DNA from: Stentor roeselii
Lineage: Eukaryota; Ciliophora; Heterotrichea; Heterotrichida; Stentoridae
Length of the DNA stretch: 22,810 nucleotides
NCBI GenBank assembly: GCA_006503475.1
Contig: RSEH01000410.1
Span: 1 to 22,810, forward strand
Reading direction: 5' to 3'
In this document: positions 1 through 11,615 of the stretch, piece after piece
Layout of the letters: each line of letters begins with the position of its first letter
How positions within the stretch are numbered: the stretch's first letter is position 1
Program-made: the position numbers and the translations under genes
Notes under the pieces: generated by a model
The model's input: the letters and a program-made list of their open reading frames with translations, nothing else
Database searches by the model: none
What the model was told of the DNA's origin: nothing

Positions 1-450
1 GTTGTTAGCGATGACGATGATTGGACCTACTTTGCCCATCATTGCTTCAGGAGTGACTTCAGTGACATAAATCGGGCCAATAGTCATAAAAATCCCTGCA
101 GAACATCCCGTGATTAGTCTGCCGATTCCGAAGGTCGCAGTCGAAGGCATGACAAGAATAATTGTTCCAAGTATATAAACCCAGTCATTCCACATGACAG
201 TTTTACGTCTTCCAAAACGGTCTATCAAGTAGCCTGTAATGGTTGTACCGACCAAAGCACCAACTGGTACAAAGGAGCTAAAAAGAGTGATGAAAAGGGA
301 CTCGTTGTCGCCCCAGTCGAGACTCGCTGAAATATTTAGTTGGCTTGGGTTAAAGACTCCCATCGTATAAAGAAAGATAAAAGAAGCAATAACGATGTGG
401 ATGTCCATTATCCAAATCCTTTTGGTTGCAAAAGTGTTCCCTGTTCTCAT
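1..450 (-). CDS. MFS sugar transporter, N-terminal part (runs off window)
   Basis: The frame is open from an ATG at 450 to the window edge and gives exactly 150 codons. Hydrophobic segments lie near residues 14-34, 56-74, 91-104 and 115-129, fitting the first four helices of a major facilitator transporter. The loop between helices 2 and 3 carries DRFGRRK (77-83), the MFS signature. GRLITGCSAG (110-119) followed by EVTPE (131-135) matches the second sugar-transporter signature, so a role in proton- or gradient-driven import of hexose or a related solute across a membrane is likely; the substrate cannot be read from this part. The start is preceded by AATAAA, the same TAA(A)-ATG context as most genes here. 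The C-terminal two thirds lie outside the window. The CDPK gene on the same strand ends 176 nt upstream of this start. Confidence 0.88.
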   Translation of the reverse strand, partial: MRTGNTFATKRIWIMDIHIVIASFIFLYTMGVFNPSQLNISASLDWGDNESLFITLFSSFVPVGALVGTTITGYLIDRFGRRKTVMWNDWVYILGTIILVMPSTATFGIGRLITGCSAGIFMTIGPIYVTEVTPEAMMGKVGPIIVIANN

Positions 451-626
451 TTTATTGAATTAACGGAATTTTAGAAACAATCGACTTTCTATTCAATAGA
501 ATTAAATAGAATAATAATTAAAGATGAAGAGAAGATTAATCAGGGATTCGATACTTTAAAATTTAGAGAATTTCTGATTTATATTAAATTCAGGTTAATT
601 TCTTTAGGCTAAACTTTAATCAGTGC

Positions 627-2021
627 TTAGAGTAAACTTCGCTGGTTTAACATTTCAATGAATTCTCGATAATCAATACAACCATCTTGATTTCTGTCGA
701 TTTCTCGAATCATCTGCTCGATTTCGTAAGTCGATAAATTATGCAAAATGTCACCTCCACATAGGGCTTCTCTTATTTCATTTGGAGTGATGAAACCACT
801 TTCGTCTTTGTCAAAATGCTTGAAGGCACTTTCGATGTATCCTGTATTCGAAAAGCTTCTCCGTAAGAGACACCCAGTTAAGAATTCAGTATAATCAACG
901 ACTCCATTATCATTTACATCAAGACTACTAATCACAATTTCAATATGTTCATCAGGTATATTAGTGACTTCTTTAATCCCTCTAACCATTTCATCCTTAC
1001 TAATGACTCCATCACCATTGACATCAATTTTTTTGAAGTGATTCCTAATTGCCCCGATATCACTTTCATTCAACTTAGAGGCAATATACATAAGCGAGGC
1101 TTTTTTGATACTAGCAGCTTTTGTAAACTTTTCAATACTTGTCAAAATACTAAGCGGTAGTTGATTATAATGTAGCAAGACTCCCTGTACCCAAGGATGT
1201 TCATAAGCCTGCTGAGCAGTGAACCTTCTAGAGCAGTCCTTAACCAAAAGTCTAGAAATCAAATCCTTAGCCGAATCAGAGACATGTTCAAAAGTAGGAA
1301 TTCGAAACGAGTAGCTTCCATTATAAACAGCCATAACAATTTCATTCTGATCCTTTCCATTAAAAGGTGCACATCCACCAAGCATGACATACATCATAAC
1401 TCCTAAACTCCAGCAATCAGCGAGTTTATTATAATTCCCAGCAAGCATTTCAGGAGCGATATAATAAACAGTTCCAGTGATATCATGTAAAACATCATCT
1501 TCAGTCACAAAAGCCGAAAGGCCGAAGTCAATGACTTTAACCTCGCTGTTATCGTCTTCAGTCAAATAAAGCAAGTTCTCAGGTTTCAAATCTCGATGAC
1601 AGATATCATGTTGATGACAATACATGATCGCTGAAAACAACTGTCGCATCACATGAGCCACATGAGACTCTGAGAAGACTTTCAGCTTAACAAGTCGATT
1701 AAAGACTTCTCCACCTGCACAATACTCTAAAACAACAAAGCAATTTTTCTCTGTTTCATAAGTTTCAATGATATTGACGATGTTTGGATGGTCAAGTTCT
1801 TTAAGTATTGAAATTTCTTTGACTATTGTCTGAAGTTGTTTAGCCTCTTCCTTTTTTATCACTTTCACTGCACGATATACTGAAGATCTTCGATCTTGTG
1901 CGAGGAAGACGGTTCCGTAACCCCCGACTCCAAGTTCTTTGATTATTTGGTAGTCTGCGTTGATGTCGGAAGTCTTTGAAGTGATGAACCACGGCCGCTT
2001 AATTACCACCTTTTTAGACAT
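627..2021 (-). CDS. Calcium-dependent protein kinase (CDPK), 464 aa
   Basis: A Ser/Thr kinase domain is fused to four EF hands, the classic CDPK layout of plants, ciliates and apicomplexans. Visible kinase features are the glycine loop GVGGYG (31-36), the ATP-binding Lys in AVK (51-53), HRDLKPEN (142-149), DFG (165-167) and GTVYYIAPE (183-191). A junction helix follows at about 290-325. The EF-hand loops begin at Asp 333, 368, 404 and 442 and all keep acidic residues at positions 1 and 12, so all four should bind calcium. It phosphorylates Ser/Thr on target proteins when calcium rises. There is no Gly2, so no N-myristoylation is predicted. The start follows ATAATAAA. The stop is TAA. The gene lies 57 nt after the G-beta-like gene on the same strand. 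No intron is needed. Confidence 0.96.
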   Translation of the reverse strand: MSKKVVIKRPWFITSKTSDINADYQIIKELGVGGYGTVFLAQDRRSSVYRAVKVIKKEEAKQLQTIVKEISILKELDHPNIVNIIETYETEKNCFVVLEYCAGGEVFNRLVKLKVFSESHVAHVMRQLFSAIMYCHQHDICHRDLKPENLLYLTEDDNSEVKVIDFGLSAFVTEDDVLHDITGTVYYIAPEMLAGNYNKLADCWSLGVMMYVMLGGCAPFNGKDQNEIVMAVYNGSYSFRIPTFEHVSDSAKDLISRLLVKDCSRRFTAQQAYEHPWVQGVLLHYNQLPLSILTSIEKFTKAASIKKASLMYIASKLNESDIGAIRNHFKKIDVNGDGVISKDEMVRGIKEVTNIPDEHIEIVISSLDVNDNGVVDYTEFLTGCLLRRSFSNTGYIESAFKHFDKDESGFITPNEIREALCGGDILHNLSTYEIEQMIREIDRNQDGCIDYREFIEMLNQRSLL

Positions 2022-2078
2022 TTTATTATCATACTAATTAAAAACGTAAAACGAAAATCTCTATTCTTAGACTTTATG

Positions 2079-3176
2079 CTAGTCACCTGCTCGTCGGCTT
2101 TGAAAAATAGAAATTCCTCGATTTAGACATGATGTGGCTAATGTTTCTCCTGATGGCGATAGTGCCAGACTACTGATGGCTTCTGTGTCACAGGAAAGGA
2201 CTTGAATTGCTAGTCGGTCATCCATTAGGTCCCAGATTTTTACCTTGCCGTTGGAATCAGCGACGAAAGCGGCTCTGCCGCTTTTACTGAATTCAACGTC
2301 AGTTACCTGGACATTTCTAGAGAAAAAAGAAAGTTCTTTCGCCGATCTCATGTCAAAAACCTTGACTCCCAAAACTGAGTTTCCAGCCATAAATGTGTTT
2401 TCACTTTCTTGCATAAACTTCGTGCAGTTCACATGACCAGCGCGCCACCAGTGACTCCAAACAACAGGTTGAGTAGCCCTGGCATCCCAGACAAAGCAGC
2501 GACCATCACAACTGCCAGAGACAAAAACTGAAGGGTTAGAAGAAGACACAGCAAGTCCAAGTACATCTTCTGAATGCGCTGAAAAGACTCGAAGTGGTTC
2601 CGGTCTTGCTTCAACAGGCCAGAGTTTTATCTCAGGGTCTCCTGATGCAGTGAGTATCTGAATAGACGTCAAAAACTGACACCTCGACAAGTAATTATCA
2701 TGAGACTGTATCGAAATCACAGGGTGTTCAGACATGGTCAAAACCCCTGACTTCCTCACAAGTTTAAAAAGATGAAGTTTTCCTTCCATTCCTCCAGAAG
2801 CAAGTAGAGATCCTTCAGAAGGTTCAAAACAACAGCACATCAAGCAAGGATCCTCTGAGTAGATCTGTACTCGATGCAGAGGTCTTGAATTCAACACATT
2901 CCAAACAGTTAATTCCCCTTCATCAGTCGCTGACAACAACATATTCGAAGCTTCTGGGTTCTTACTCGACCCGAAACCACCCCATGCCAAACAGTGAGGT
3001 CTTCCTGAAAGATCATTAAAACTCGAGATTTCTTGCAAGTTCATCGAAATCGGTGCCAAAGAATGACGAAAAGCTGAAAAATACTGACTCGGGTGTAAAG
3101 AGTCTACTTTTGATTGAAGATCATCGATTTTTTGCTGGAGTTTCAAAAGTTTTTTAGAGATTTTTAAGTTTTCCAT
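2079..3176 (-). CDS. WD40 protein resembling heterotrimeric G-protein beta subunit, 365 aa
   Basis: Residues 1-30 form a short amphipathic coiled-coil helix, followed by about seven WD repeats, which is the G-beta plan at close to the family length (about 340 aa). Recognisable blades include TDEGELTVWNV, ASGGMEGKLHLFKL, TASGDPEIKLWPVE, SGSCDGRCFVWDAR, DSNGKVKIWDL and a last blade ending GISIFQS. Their order and spacing follow G-beta, including the SGRAAF stretch where G-beta has SGRLLL. By family, it would partner G-gamma and G-alpha at the membrane in receptor signalling; that is inference, and another G-beta-like scaffold is possible. The ATG directly follows TAA and lies only 8 nt after the stop of the 89-aa gene. 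Stop codon TAG. Confidence 0.8.
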   Translation of the reverse strand: MENLKISKKLLKLQQKIDDLQSKVDSLHPSQYFSAFRHSLAPISMNLQEISSFNDLSGRPHCLAWGGFGSSKNPEASNMLLSATDEGELTVWNVLNSRPLHRVQIYSEDPCLMCCCFEPSEGSLLASGGMEGKLHLFKLVRKSGVLTMSEHPVISIQSHDNYLSRCQFLTSIQILTASGDPEIKLWPVEARPEPLRVFSAHSEDVLGLAVSSSNPSVFVSGSCDGRCFVWDARATQPVVWSHWWRAGHVNCTKFMQESENTFMAGNSVLGVKVFDMRSAKELSFFSRNVQVTDVEFSKSGRAAFVADSNGKVKIWDLMDDRLAIQVLSCDTEAISSLALSPSGETLATSCLNRGISIFQSRRAGD

Positions 3177-3184
3177 TTATTTAA

Positions 3185-3454
3185 CTAGGAAGATAGTGAA
3201 TCCATCATACTTTTGAAGTGAGATGCAGTGTTTTCAAGGTTTTCTTTTTCTTGTAGAAGGTTAGAAACTCTAGATTCAGCTCCACGGACCTCTGAGAAGA
3301 TCTCTGAGGAAAAATCTAAAATATTTGAAGCTAAAGATTGAAAATTTTCTGTGAGTTCATCTTGTAAGTCCTTTAAAATGATTTTTAATTCATTGTCGTA
3401 GATGTCTACTTTCGATTTGATCTCTTGACTACCAGGACTAGAAGACTGCGTCAT
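3185..3454 (-). CDS. Small coiled-coil protein of unknown function, 89 aa
   Basis: I do not recognise a family. The product is Glu/Ser/Leu-rich and almost entirely helical from about residue 14 to 86, with heptad-like Leu/Ile spacing (for example ELKIILKDLQDEL at 22-34 and VSNLLQEKENLE at 62-73). There is no signal peptide, membrane segment, cysteine cluster or C-terminal CAAX box. It starts with ATG after TTATAA, 30 nt after the BEACH gene stop, and ends TAG 8 nt before the G-beta-like gene, all on the same strand. The tight packing suggests linked expression, but a functional link is not shown. G-gamma was considered because of the neighbour and rejected for lack of its C-terminal motifs. 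Confidence 0.7.
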   Translation of the reverse strand: MTQSSSPGSQEIKSKVDIYDNELKIILKDLQDELTENFQSLASNILDFSSEIFSEVRGAESRVSNLLQEKENLENTASHFKSMMDSLSS

Positions 3455-3484
3455 TTATAAAAAGATACAGTATCTAAAATTAAT

Positions 3485-6400
3485 TTATACGTCTTGAAAG
3501 ATGTTGTGCTTCCTGATCACCTTAAAAGTCTCCTTTTGAATCGACTCAAAGGTAAAAACATAGTTCATCTTATCTGAAGCCTTCGCAAAAATCAGGTATT
3601 CACTGCCCAGCGGAAGTTGAATGTGAATGATCGGCAGCTGCTCGTCTTTCAAGAAGTTTTTATGACTATCAAAAACATTGAAAAATCCCCAGACACTTTT
3701 ATGACAATAGTAAAGGTTTTCTCCAGTTGAGTCAAAAATCATCTTCGAAACTTGGACTTTTTTGGTAAAAACTGGACTTTCATTGATGGAAACAGTGAAA
3801 ACTTCTTCATTTGTAAAATAACTGAGAAGTCCTAAAGAACTTACAGTGAAACCTAAAGCTTCAGTTTTTAAACCTTTTAAAGCTTCTCCACTTCTCAGGT
3901 CATGAAGGATCAATTTTCCGTTTTTTCCAAGTGAAAAGAGGATTTGGTAGGTTTCTAATGATTTTATCATTAAAACTTCAGAATCTTGGCCGAAGTACCT
4001 GCTTTTTCGAGAGATTTTCTGAGTTTTGTCTTTAGAAAATTCCCAGGAGAGTATTGTGGAGTCTTTACTGCCGGATATGATTAGGTCTTGGGTACTGTGA
4101 ACGCAACTTACGTAGTCAGTGTGTCCGAAGACTGATGCTTCGAGTTTACCGTTTAAAGTATGCACTTTAAATGAATAGTCAAATTGACTTCCAGATATCA
4201 AATGTTTCTCGTTAAATACTGAAAAAAACTCTTGAGAAACAGGACCAATTGGCATGCAACCTTCTAAGATTTTTTCTTTTTTCTCATCAAATAAAACTCG
4301 GTTATATTCTATTTCATTTAAATTGATACGTATTATCGATATTCTTGAGTAAATATTTTTTACCATTATCATCAGACGACTAGTCATAAGCAAAGCGCAA
4401 ATTTCTCCATTAGTTTCACATCCATAATAAACACATTCCTGCATTTTTCTATACCTCTCAAAAATATTCATCTCAAAATTTCTAACATCACGAGCAGGAT
4501 GAGGACTTTTAAAAATCTTAACAGGAGTCTGTCCAAAGTGAACAACTTGATCAACCATTCCCTGCAAGAAGCCTTCTCCATCAGTCGAGCATGCAATAAC
4601 CTTCGTGAAGTTATCCTCATAAGTCATAGGACAAAACAAATTATAAGAGTTTTGTGCTTGTTTCCCCTTCTGTTTAAACCCAAAAACCAAGTCAATCCAA
4701 GAATTCAACCCACTACTGACGACATTCGATTCAAGGGCAGCTCGATGTTTTTTAATAAAGTCCCAAGGCGATTCTGCCCATCTTGGCAATTCAATATTAT
4801 TAACAGCTTCTTCATCTTGTTTATTTCCAAAGTCCTCACTATTCACATTGATCAGTAGTTCTGGAAGGTAAAACATTTCTGGAATAAGTTCTTTGACGTC
4901 GCCGTTAACACCCTGCCCGGATTCCCAACAAGCTTGAATGGAATGAAAAAGTCGGTCAGCGATGTCAAACTTTCCACCCTGAAGGATTTTCGCTTGGGTG
5001 GCGAAAGGCTCGAGTCGTATCAAGTAATACAAAACAATAGCGCCACTTGAGTAATGAGAGCCGAAATGATAAGGTTGTTCATCAATCCACATTGAAAACC
5101 GCCTGTCAGCTTCTTGTCGACCTGCTTCAGTCTGAGCGCCAATTGGAAGTTTTAAGTTACGATAAATAAGCTGATCTTCCAACTTTAACTCAGAACTGCT
5201 GTAGTCTTTTAACACCCAGGGAAAAACCGGGTATTGACTGATGTCGTTAAAAGATCGACTTGCGCATTTATTTATAATCATCAGGTACTCGAAGTTTGAA
5301 ATTTCACAATTTTTCCAACGTTTTTGATAAGAACGGATGTATTGACTGAAGTGATCTGGAGTTATTAGCTTTACTTGTCGCCATGATTTAAACACTTCGA
5401 AAACCTCTTCTCGCTGTTCTTTTGTAAAGACGTTGAAAAAGTAACTACGACCTGTTCTGAGAAAGACCTCGAAGGCAGTGTGCTTGTGAATGAATCTTCT
5501 TGCGAATATTTCTGAAACTTCTTCTGGTTCGATGAACTTTGTGGATTTTTTTGTTTCTTGAGTGAATTTCAAGGCGCTGCCGAAGTATTTTGGATCTGAA
5601 GGCTTTTCTTTACCTTCTGAGACGAAGAGAAGGTAAGACTTGCAGAGTTCTAAGTCGCCGTAGAGACTGTAGCTTACTTTTATTCGTTCGCAGTCGAGTT
5701 TTACTAGTTTTTGCTTTTCTTGTGGAAGGTTTTCGCATGGCTCTTCTTCGACTTCGTTTATGAGAGTTCCTGTTTCGCTCTCCTCGCCTACTGAGGACTC
5801 GGTCGAGGTGCTTACTATGACTGATGCTTTGAATTTCTGCTCTACTGGGATACTTACGCTTTTACTTCTTTTGAAGGAAAAACGCTCTTTGTTCTTTTGA
5901 AGGATGCAGCTTGACATCCGTCCAAGCATATCAGATACCCACCTAACCTTCAACTTTCCCTTAACAAACAAATTCTCTACTTTCCTATAATCCCCAGCAA
6001 TATTCAAAAACCTTGAATGATACATCGACGAGAACTTATCCTGTGACTGTGAAAAGCTCATCTGCCAAAGTTTCATTTCTTCCTGTTTAGCAGTAACAAC
6101 AATTCCCATTTTTTCCTGAAACTCAAGAGAAGGGACGATTTCAGAAGGAAACTTGCACTTTTGCACCCTGACAATAGCAGCAACGAAATTCATCTTCATC
6201 GAAGTATAAGCAATTAAAAAAAAATGTGCCTTTGTGATCCAAGCAGGAGTGACTAAGAACTCCTTTAAAGAATTTGTAAGTTTTTTTGCTATTCCCAGGC
6301 CTTCAGCGAGTTCATAAATGCAGTACTGAAAAGTATTAAGCGACATCGGCACAATTTCAGAAGCTAAAGCGAGATATCCACATCTTTCCATTGGTGGCAG

Positions 6401-9400
6401 CCTGGATCTTGCAGTAGTATGAAACAAATGCCTGAACTCATTTAACACCCTGTAAAAGTCCTCCAGTTCCTTGCTGGTAACTCGCTTGCTCCAAGAGACA
6501 AGCCATTTTTCCACACAAGTGTCTTGCATCAGCTTTAACAAGAAGTCAAAAAGGTCCTCATCAAACCGATTGTTTAAAATTTCTGTGATTTCAACGAGAA
6601 GGTAAAAACTTAAAAATTCTTCAGAAAAAAAACTGTCTGACTCTCTTCCTGGAAATTTTGAAAATGAGGAGGAAAACTTGTCAAGGTTCATCTCTGTCAA
6701 AAGTCTGTCAGATGCTTGTTTTGGCAGTGAGTCTAATAAAATCATTGAAGAAGTTTGAGTCTTTCCTGTAAGAACTGCTTTGAGAAGAGTCACCAGGTCT
6801 TTACTTGGTTTTTTCTGCAACGCGATAAAAATGAACTTAAGTGCAAGTCTTAAAAAGCCTCCTTCTCTTAAAGTTAACAAGTCACTTCTTACCTGCTCTG
6901 AAGGTTTTTGCTTCAAAAGTTCGTATTGAGTGGAAAAGTCGATTTTAGGAAGACTTGGAAATGAACATTGAACCAAAGAAAACATTCCTGCCTGGTCTAT
7001 TAGAGTTGATATCAGAAGGGTGAAGCTTTCAATGTTAAGGTCTTGGATTTTAAAAGTCTCTGGACTGATCAGGTCTTCCACAATACTGGCAAAGTCAAGA
7101 AAACAAGCAATTGACTCGAAGTTCCCGAAATGCTTCAAGTTTTGAGAGACTTGAAGAAAAAGAGAAAGACTTTCATTTAACTCGTATTGAGATACTTCAA
7201 GTAAAAATTGTCGTAGTTTGAAAATGGATTGTTTGTTGCAGGTTTGTTTGAAGAGATTCAAGAAAAATATGATGGTTTGGTCTTTTTCTCGAAGGTATGA
7301 GTCGTAAAGCCATGCTGGGAATGTTTCTCTTCCGATTATTAGCTCGCAGAACTGGTAGTCGCTTGTTGCTTTGTTTAGCTCTTCATGGATTTTATCGGTT
7401 AAGTAAGGAAAACGCTTGCATACCATGTCAGAGAATAACTCGAATAAAGATCCTTCTTCTCTGCTGCAGATGCTGAAGGAAAATACTACTATGTCCATTA
7501 ATGATTGAAATATCTCGAGGTTTATTGAGTTTTCTAGTTTTTTGTCTATAAAAGAGAAGATAAAGGTACAGAACTCGATGTTTGACTTCTTTTCTTTTGG
7601 GTCACTTGTCATGGATAACAATATGGTCTTTACCATTCGAATTACTCCACTTTCTATGTTGAACTTCTGTCCACATTCCAAGATATGAAGCACAATAAAA
7701 GCCAACTCTTGAGCACACCGACGATCAATCTCAACAAGACTAAGTTCTTCCAAAAAGCACTGCATAATCTGAGGACAATCACGAATAATCCTAAATAAAA
7801 GAAAAATAATAGCATCAAGGTTTTCAGCAGCGATTTTCCCATTTTGCGGTAAAATTTTAATAAAAAACTGTACAAAGTTATTACTTGGTTCAGGTGTTAG
7901 CTGTATCAGGTGAGAGTAAAGATAAGTCACATTCGTCAGACTACATTCAAAGTGTTTAGAAACATGAGTCGAGATGACTTTTAAGTAGTTTTCCGACAAT
8001 CTTTCATTCATATTACTCCAGAGTTTCGGGTTACACAAGACAAAAGTAAAGACTTTCTTTTGGTAAAAAGCATTTGTATCAATATTTTCCAAGATTGAAG
8101 CTGTTGTATTCAAAAGTGACTCTGAAGCTGTGACTGAAGTTTCCAAGACATTTCCAAGGACTTCAAAGAAATGCTTGTTGACGATGCAGGAAAGTGACTT
8201 GCTCTTCACGAAGGTCGAGATTAATGATAAGATTGAAAGGACAAGGTCTTGGTCCAGGTAACTTTCTTTGAACACTGGGAAAAAACACTCAAGTCCTCCC
8301 ATTGAAGACAAGGAATGAATGATACTTCCTTGGTTCATCGTCATTGAATAGTTGCAAAATGAAATTTCACCTTCATAGTCATTGAAGATATGTGGAAAGA
8401 ACTCAAAATGTTTACAGGTTGACATTTCTTTCAATTGTTTTCTATCAAAACTCTCATAACCTGAAAGACTTTCAGCGAAAAAAGCGACAGGCATGTTGTC
8501 CAGGGTGATAAGTGCTGAGTAATCCGTGATAAACTTGTTGAGAATCACGAAAAACGAGACCTTTCCCAAGAAACTATTGTAAAAAGTAGAGTTATTTCCA
8601 ATGAAAAGCGAGTTGAAATTATTCAAAAAAGCGGTTTTTCCTTCTATTATTTTTTCACATATTTTTCCATTAACTAGTATCTCGAGATTCGTTTGATGAC
8701 TCATCAGTTTCATGATATGCTGACAACAGACACATATCAAATTCCAAGATCCAGGTACCAGACATTTAAAAGTTTTTACCGAAAAAAGAGACTTTTTGTC
8801 ATTTGTCATTGAAAGATGCAGTAAATAACCATCGACTTCCAATGAAAACTGCGATTTTTTCTCAGAAAACTCCCAAATACAACCTTCGGCACCTGTAGGA
8901 ATGAAGACCCAAGAAATGATGCTGAATTCTTTTTTAGGTAAAAAGTCGAAATCACTTGAAAAGCACTCAATTCGACTGTCTTTGTGGAAAAACCAAGAAT
9001 AGTTATCAGGGTCTATTGAAAAACCGTGGAATACACTTGGACTGAAGACTCTTGAGAAGGAAATATTTAGACTTTTGAAGAGAAGAAGCTGTTTTTCTCC
9101 TGAGATTTTTAAAGAAATTGTTATAATTTTCTTTAAAAGTAAAGGAGTCATGTGAAAAGATGCGATTTCAGTAATTAGATCAGTTGTAAAATTGATGATG
9201 TTCATATGGTCAGAGTTTTGGAGGCCTTCAAGTAAGAACTCAAGTCCTGAATTAACTGCGAATAAAGCTGCATTTATAGGATTTCTTACTTTTTGCACTA
9301 AAAACTGGGCAAGAGGAGAAGGTGTGATGGTCATCATGGTGATCAGCAAAGGGATCACATAAGGATTAGCCACCTCATTCGAAACCTCTAAATTCGTCGT

Positions 9401-11482
9401 GTTAAACAAAATCAACAACAAAGTCTCAGTCGTCTTTTCACTGATCCCCTGCCTTTTAGCCTTGAAAACTTCACTATTAAGAACCCTGGCAATTCCAGAA
9501 ATATCCAAAGCCTCCAATTTGCCCTTAGACCCTTCATTGCCCTGAATGATAAACCTGATACATTCCATGCACGAGACCCAAACAGGTTCAGCATTTTCTT
9601 CCATATAACTTTTCTCTAAAATCCTTTTAATAATCTTCAAAACCCCAGCTTCTAAAAAGTTCTCCTGGCACCATTTGCGACTTTCTGAGTCATTTAAAAT
9701 ACTTTGAACACATTCCAAAAGTTTTTTCTGGACCTCGAAATTTTTCGCTTCCTGAAGCATGTTGAGGTACTTTTTATAAGAAGTGATTTCCTGTTGCCTC
9801 ATTAAAATAGCGAGACAAGTCAAGGCAAGTTCAGAGACCTGGTCATCATAGATCAGGTCTTCCTGCAACATGAGAGTGACGAGTTTGGCAGAGACATGAG
9901 AAACATCACAAAAAGAAATGATTGACTTGAGTGATATGAAGAAGTCTGTAACAAATTCATGACTTGCAGATGAGTACTGCGAGATAATCCCTTCAAGCAT
10001 TTCTTCAAGTAAGCCACTTCTGATGTACCTGTCAAGGTCAGAAGGGTTGACCCCGAAAAGCTCATGAATCCAGTCATTCATCCGAAGAAGATAAGACAAG
10101 TCGCCCTTTCCCAACTTGACTTGGCTCACGACGCACGCAGGGATCCAGTCCATGTTACAGTTGTTTTCAGTGAGAAAGTCCCAAACACTACTCCAGGAGT
10201 TTTCACATTCACAGAATAAACTGGTATGTCCTGAAACTCTGAAAAAAGAAGGCGAAAATAACAGGTTTATTATTCCTGTATCACTCATTTTCGCTTTTTT
10301 TAAGTCCTTTTCAAGACACCTTAAAATGAAATCTTGTGTGAAAACCTGCAAAACAGGAGGTTTTTCAGCGAGGAGGTCCCACATGTCCTATTTTTTTCTT
10401 ACCTGCTGAATGAAAATCGCGAAGATTTGAATAGGAAAAGCTTCAAGTTCGCTATGAAGAAGATAATTATTCATGATTTCAAAGAGTTGTTTATAAAGTC
10501 TTCCAAGTACACTTTCATCTTCTTCAAATCGAAAAGAACTGACCTGGAATCCTCTTTGAAGGAATTCGAAGACAGTGAGATAGAAGATGTTTTGGATTTT
10601 GTCACAATGTAACTTTATCAGTTCTTTTCCCAGGTCGAGTTTGACAGTGAGGGAACAAAGAGTATTGACCAGTGCAAAGATCGCGACGCTTTTTTCTAAG
10701 CAAATCTGTGCACGGACCCCTGAGATGTCGAAGCCGTTCACACTTCGGTACTCGTTCAGAACATGCTGCATCAGGCCTGGAATAGTGACTGAAAAAATAT
10801 CGCTGGGGACTGTATTTGTCAGGATCTTCGCTAATCTACTCACTCCAACTGTCAGGTAAAGAATCAGGTCGGTCTCTGTCTTTTTTGGAAGTACTCGACT
10901 TTCTAGACTTGCTCGGTTCTTGCTTACTAAGTATTCGGCACGGCCTATGTCGAGCAGAAGAGGAAATGTCACTAGTTCTGTTAGGACTGATGTGAAGGAT
11001 AAAAAGATCTTTTGGATCCAGGATGAATCGTGGGTGTCTGATTTTTTTCTTCGGCTTAAAGCTAAGTGGAATAGACAGTCGACTAGAGCGAATGTTGTTT
11101 GGATTACGGGCGTTGTTGGATCGTAACTTTTCACTTCTGTAAAAAATAGGCAGAGATTGGTCACTAAAGTTGGAGACACTGGCAATAAAGAATTACTAAG
11201 AATGAGTTGAAGCAAAGTCAACAAAGGAACATAAAACTCTAATTCATTCGATCCATCCATAGTAGTCAAATAATGTATCAACGAAGAATGAATATCCTTC
11301 GGAAGCGAATAGTCCGTCAATCCCTTCTCTTGCAATTCCGAAATACAAACTTCCGCAACCTGGGAAAAAAGTTCCAAAGACTTGTTATTCAAAAACATTC
11401 CAAAAGCCTCATTAGTCGAAGGAATATCAGCAAAGGTCATGTTAAAAGTGCGTTGAGTGTAAGATCGGTGATGATGAGCCAT
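3485..11482 (-). CDS. Giant BEACH-WD40 protein (neurobeachin/LvsA/LYST class), 2,660 aa, two exons
   Basis: Exon 1 is 11482-10403 (360 codons) and exon 2 is 10387-3485; a 15-nt phase-0 intron between them would otherwise read V-R-K-K-stop. The N-terminal ~1,900 residues are helical, armadillo-like and rich in Leu, Phe and Ser. A concanavalin-A-like fold is likely near 825-990. A PH-BEACH domain spans about 1,940-2,035. The BEACH domain (about 2,040-2,330) is clear from YPVFPWVLKDY starting at Tyr 2079, EQPYHFGSHYSSGAIVLYYL, and RWAESPWDFIKKHR starting at Arg 2229. WD repeats follow, for example SGSKDSTILSWEF. BEACH proteins act on membrane traffic, lysosome-related organelles and vesicle fusion; the exact subfamily is not resolved. 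The ATG follows TTAATAA. Met15 is an alternative start. Stop TAA. Confidence 0.95.
10388..10402 (-). other. 15-nt spliceosomal intron in the BEACH gene
   Basis: On the minus strand it reads GTAAGAAAAAAATAG, exactly 15 nt, phase 0, flanked by CAG and GAC. It contains an in-frame TAG that would end the protein at residue 364. Removal joins the armadillo-like N-terminus to the long BEACH exon in frame. Confidence 0.9.
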
Positions 11483-11505
11483 TTATTAAAAGTCTCTAAG
11501 CAAAA

Positions 11506-11521
11506 CATTTAAATTTAAATG
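11506..11521. promoter_or_regulatory. 16-bp perfect palindrome upstream of the BEACH start
   Basis: The sequence CATTTAAATTTAAATG is its own reverse complement and lies 24 nt upstream of the BEACH ATG, in the 133-nt gap behind the small three-exon gene. It could be a protein-binding or nucleosome-excluding site. AT-rich palindromes arise by chance, so the regulatory role is only a possibility. Confidence 0.25.
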
Positions 11522-11615
11522 ACTGAGACCAAGTACCTCAAGTATAAAATTAACTAATCATTACTTCAGGATCTTTAGAGATTCTTCAAAGTTAGAGTGG
11601 CACTTATATATAATC

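Noticed and set aside
3177-3184. Fusion of the 89-aa and G-beta-like genes through a tiny intron
   Set aside because: No GT...AG pair 15 or 16 nt apart spans the junction, and the G-beta-like frame starts with its own ATG in the usual TAA-ATG context.
3185-3454. G-protein gamma subunit next to the G-beta-like gene
   Set aside because: The 89-aa product lacks the NPF-like motif and the C-terminal CAAX prenylation box.
4499-4858. Plus-strand ORF of 119 codons inside the BEACH gene
   Set aside because: Shadow of the BEACH domain on the other strand; the minus-strand frame has unambiguous family motifs.
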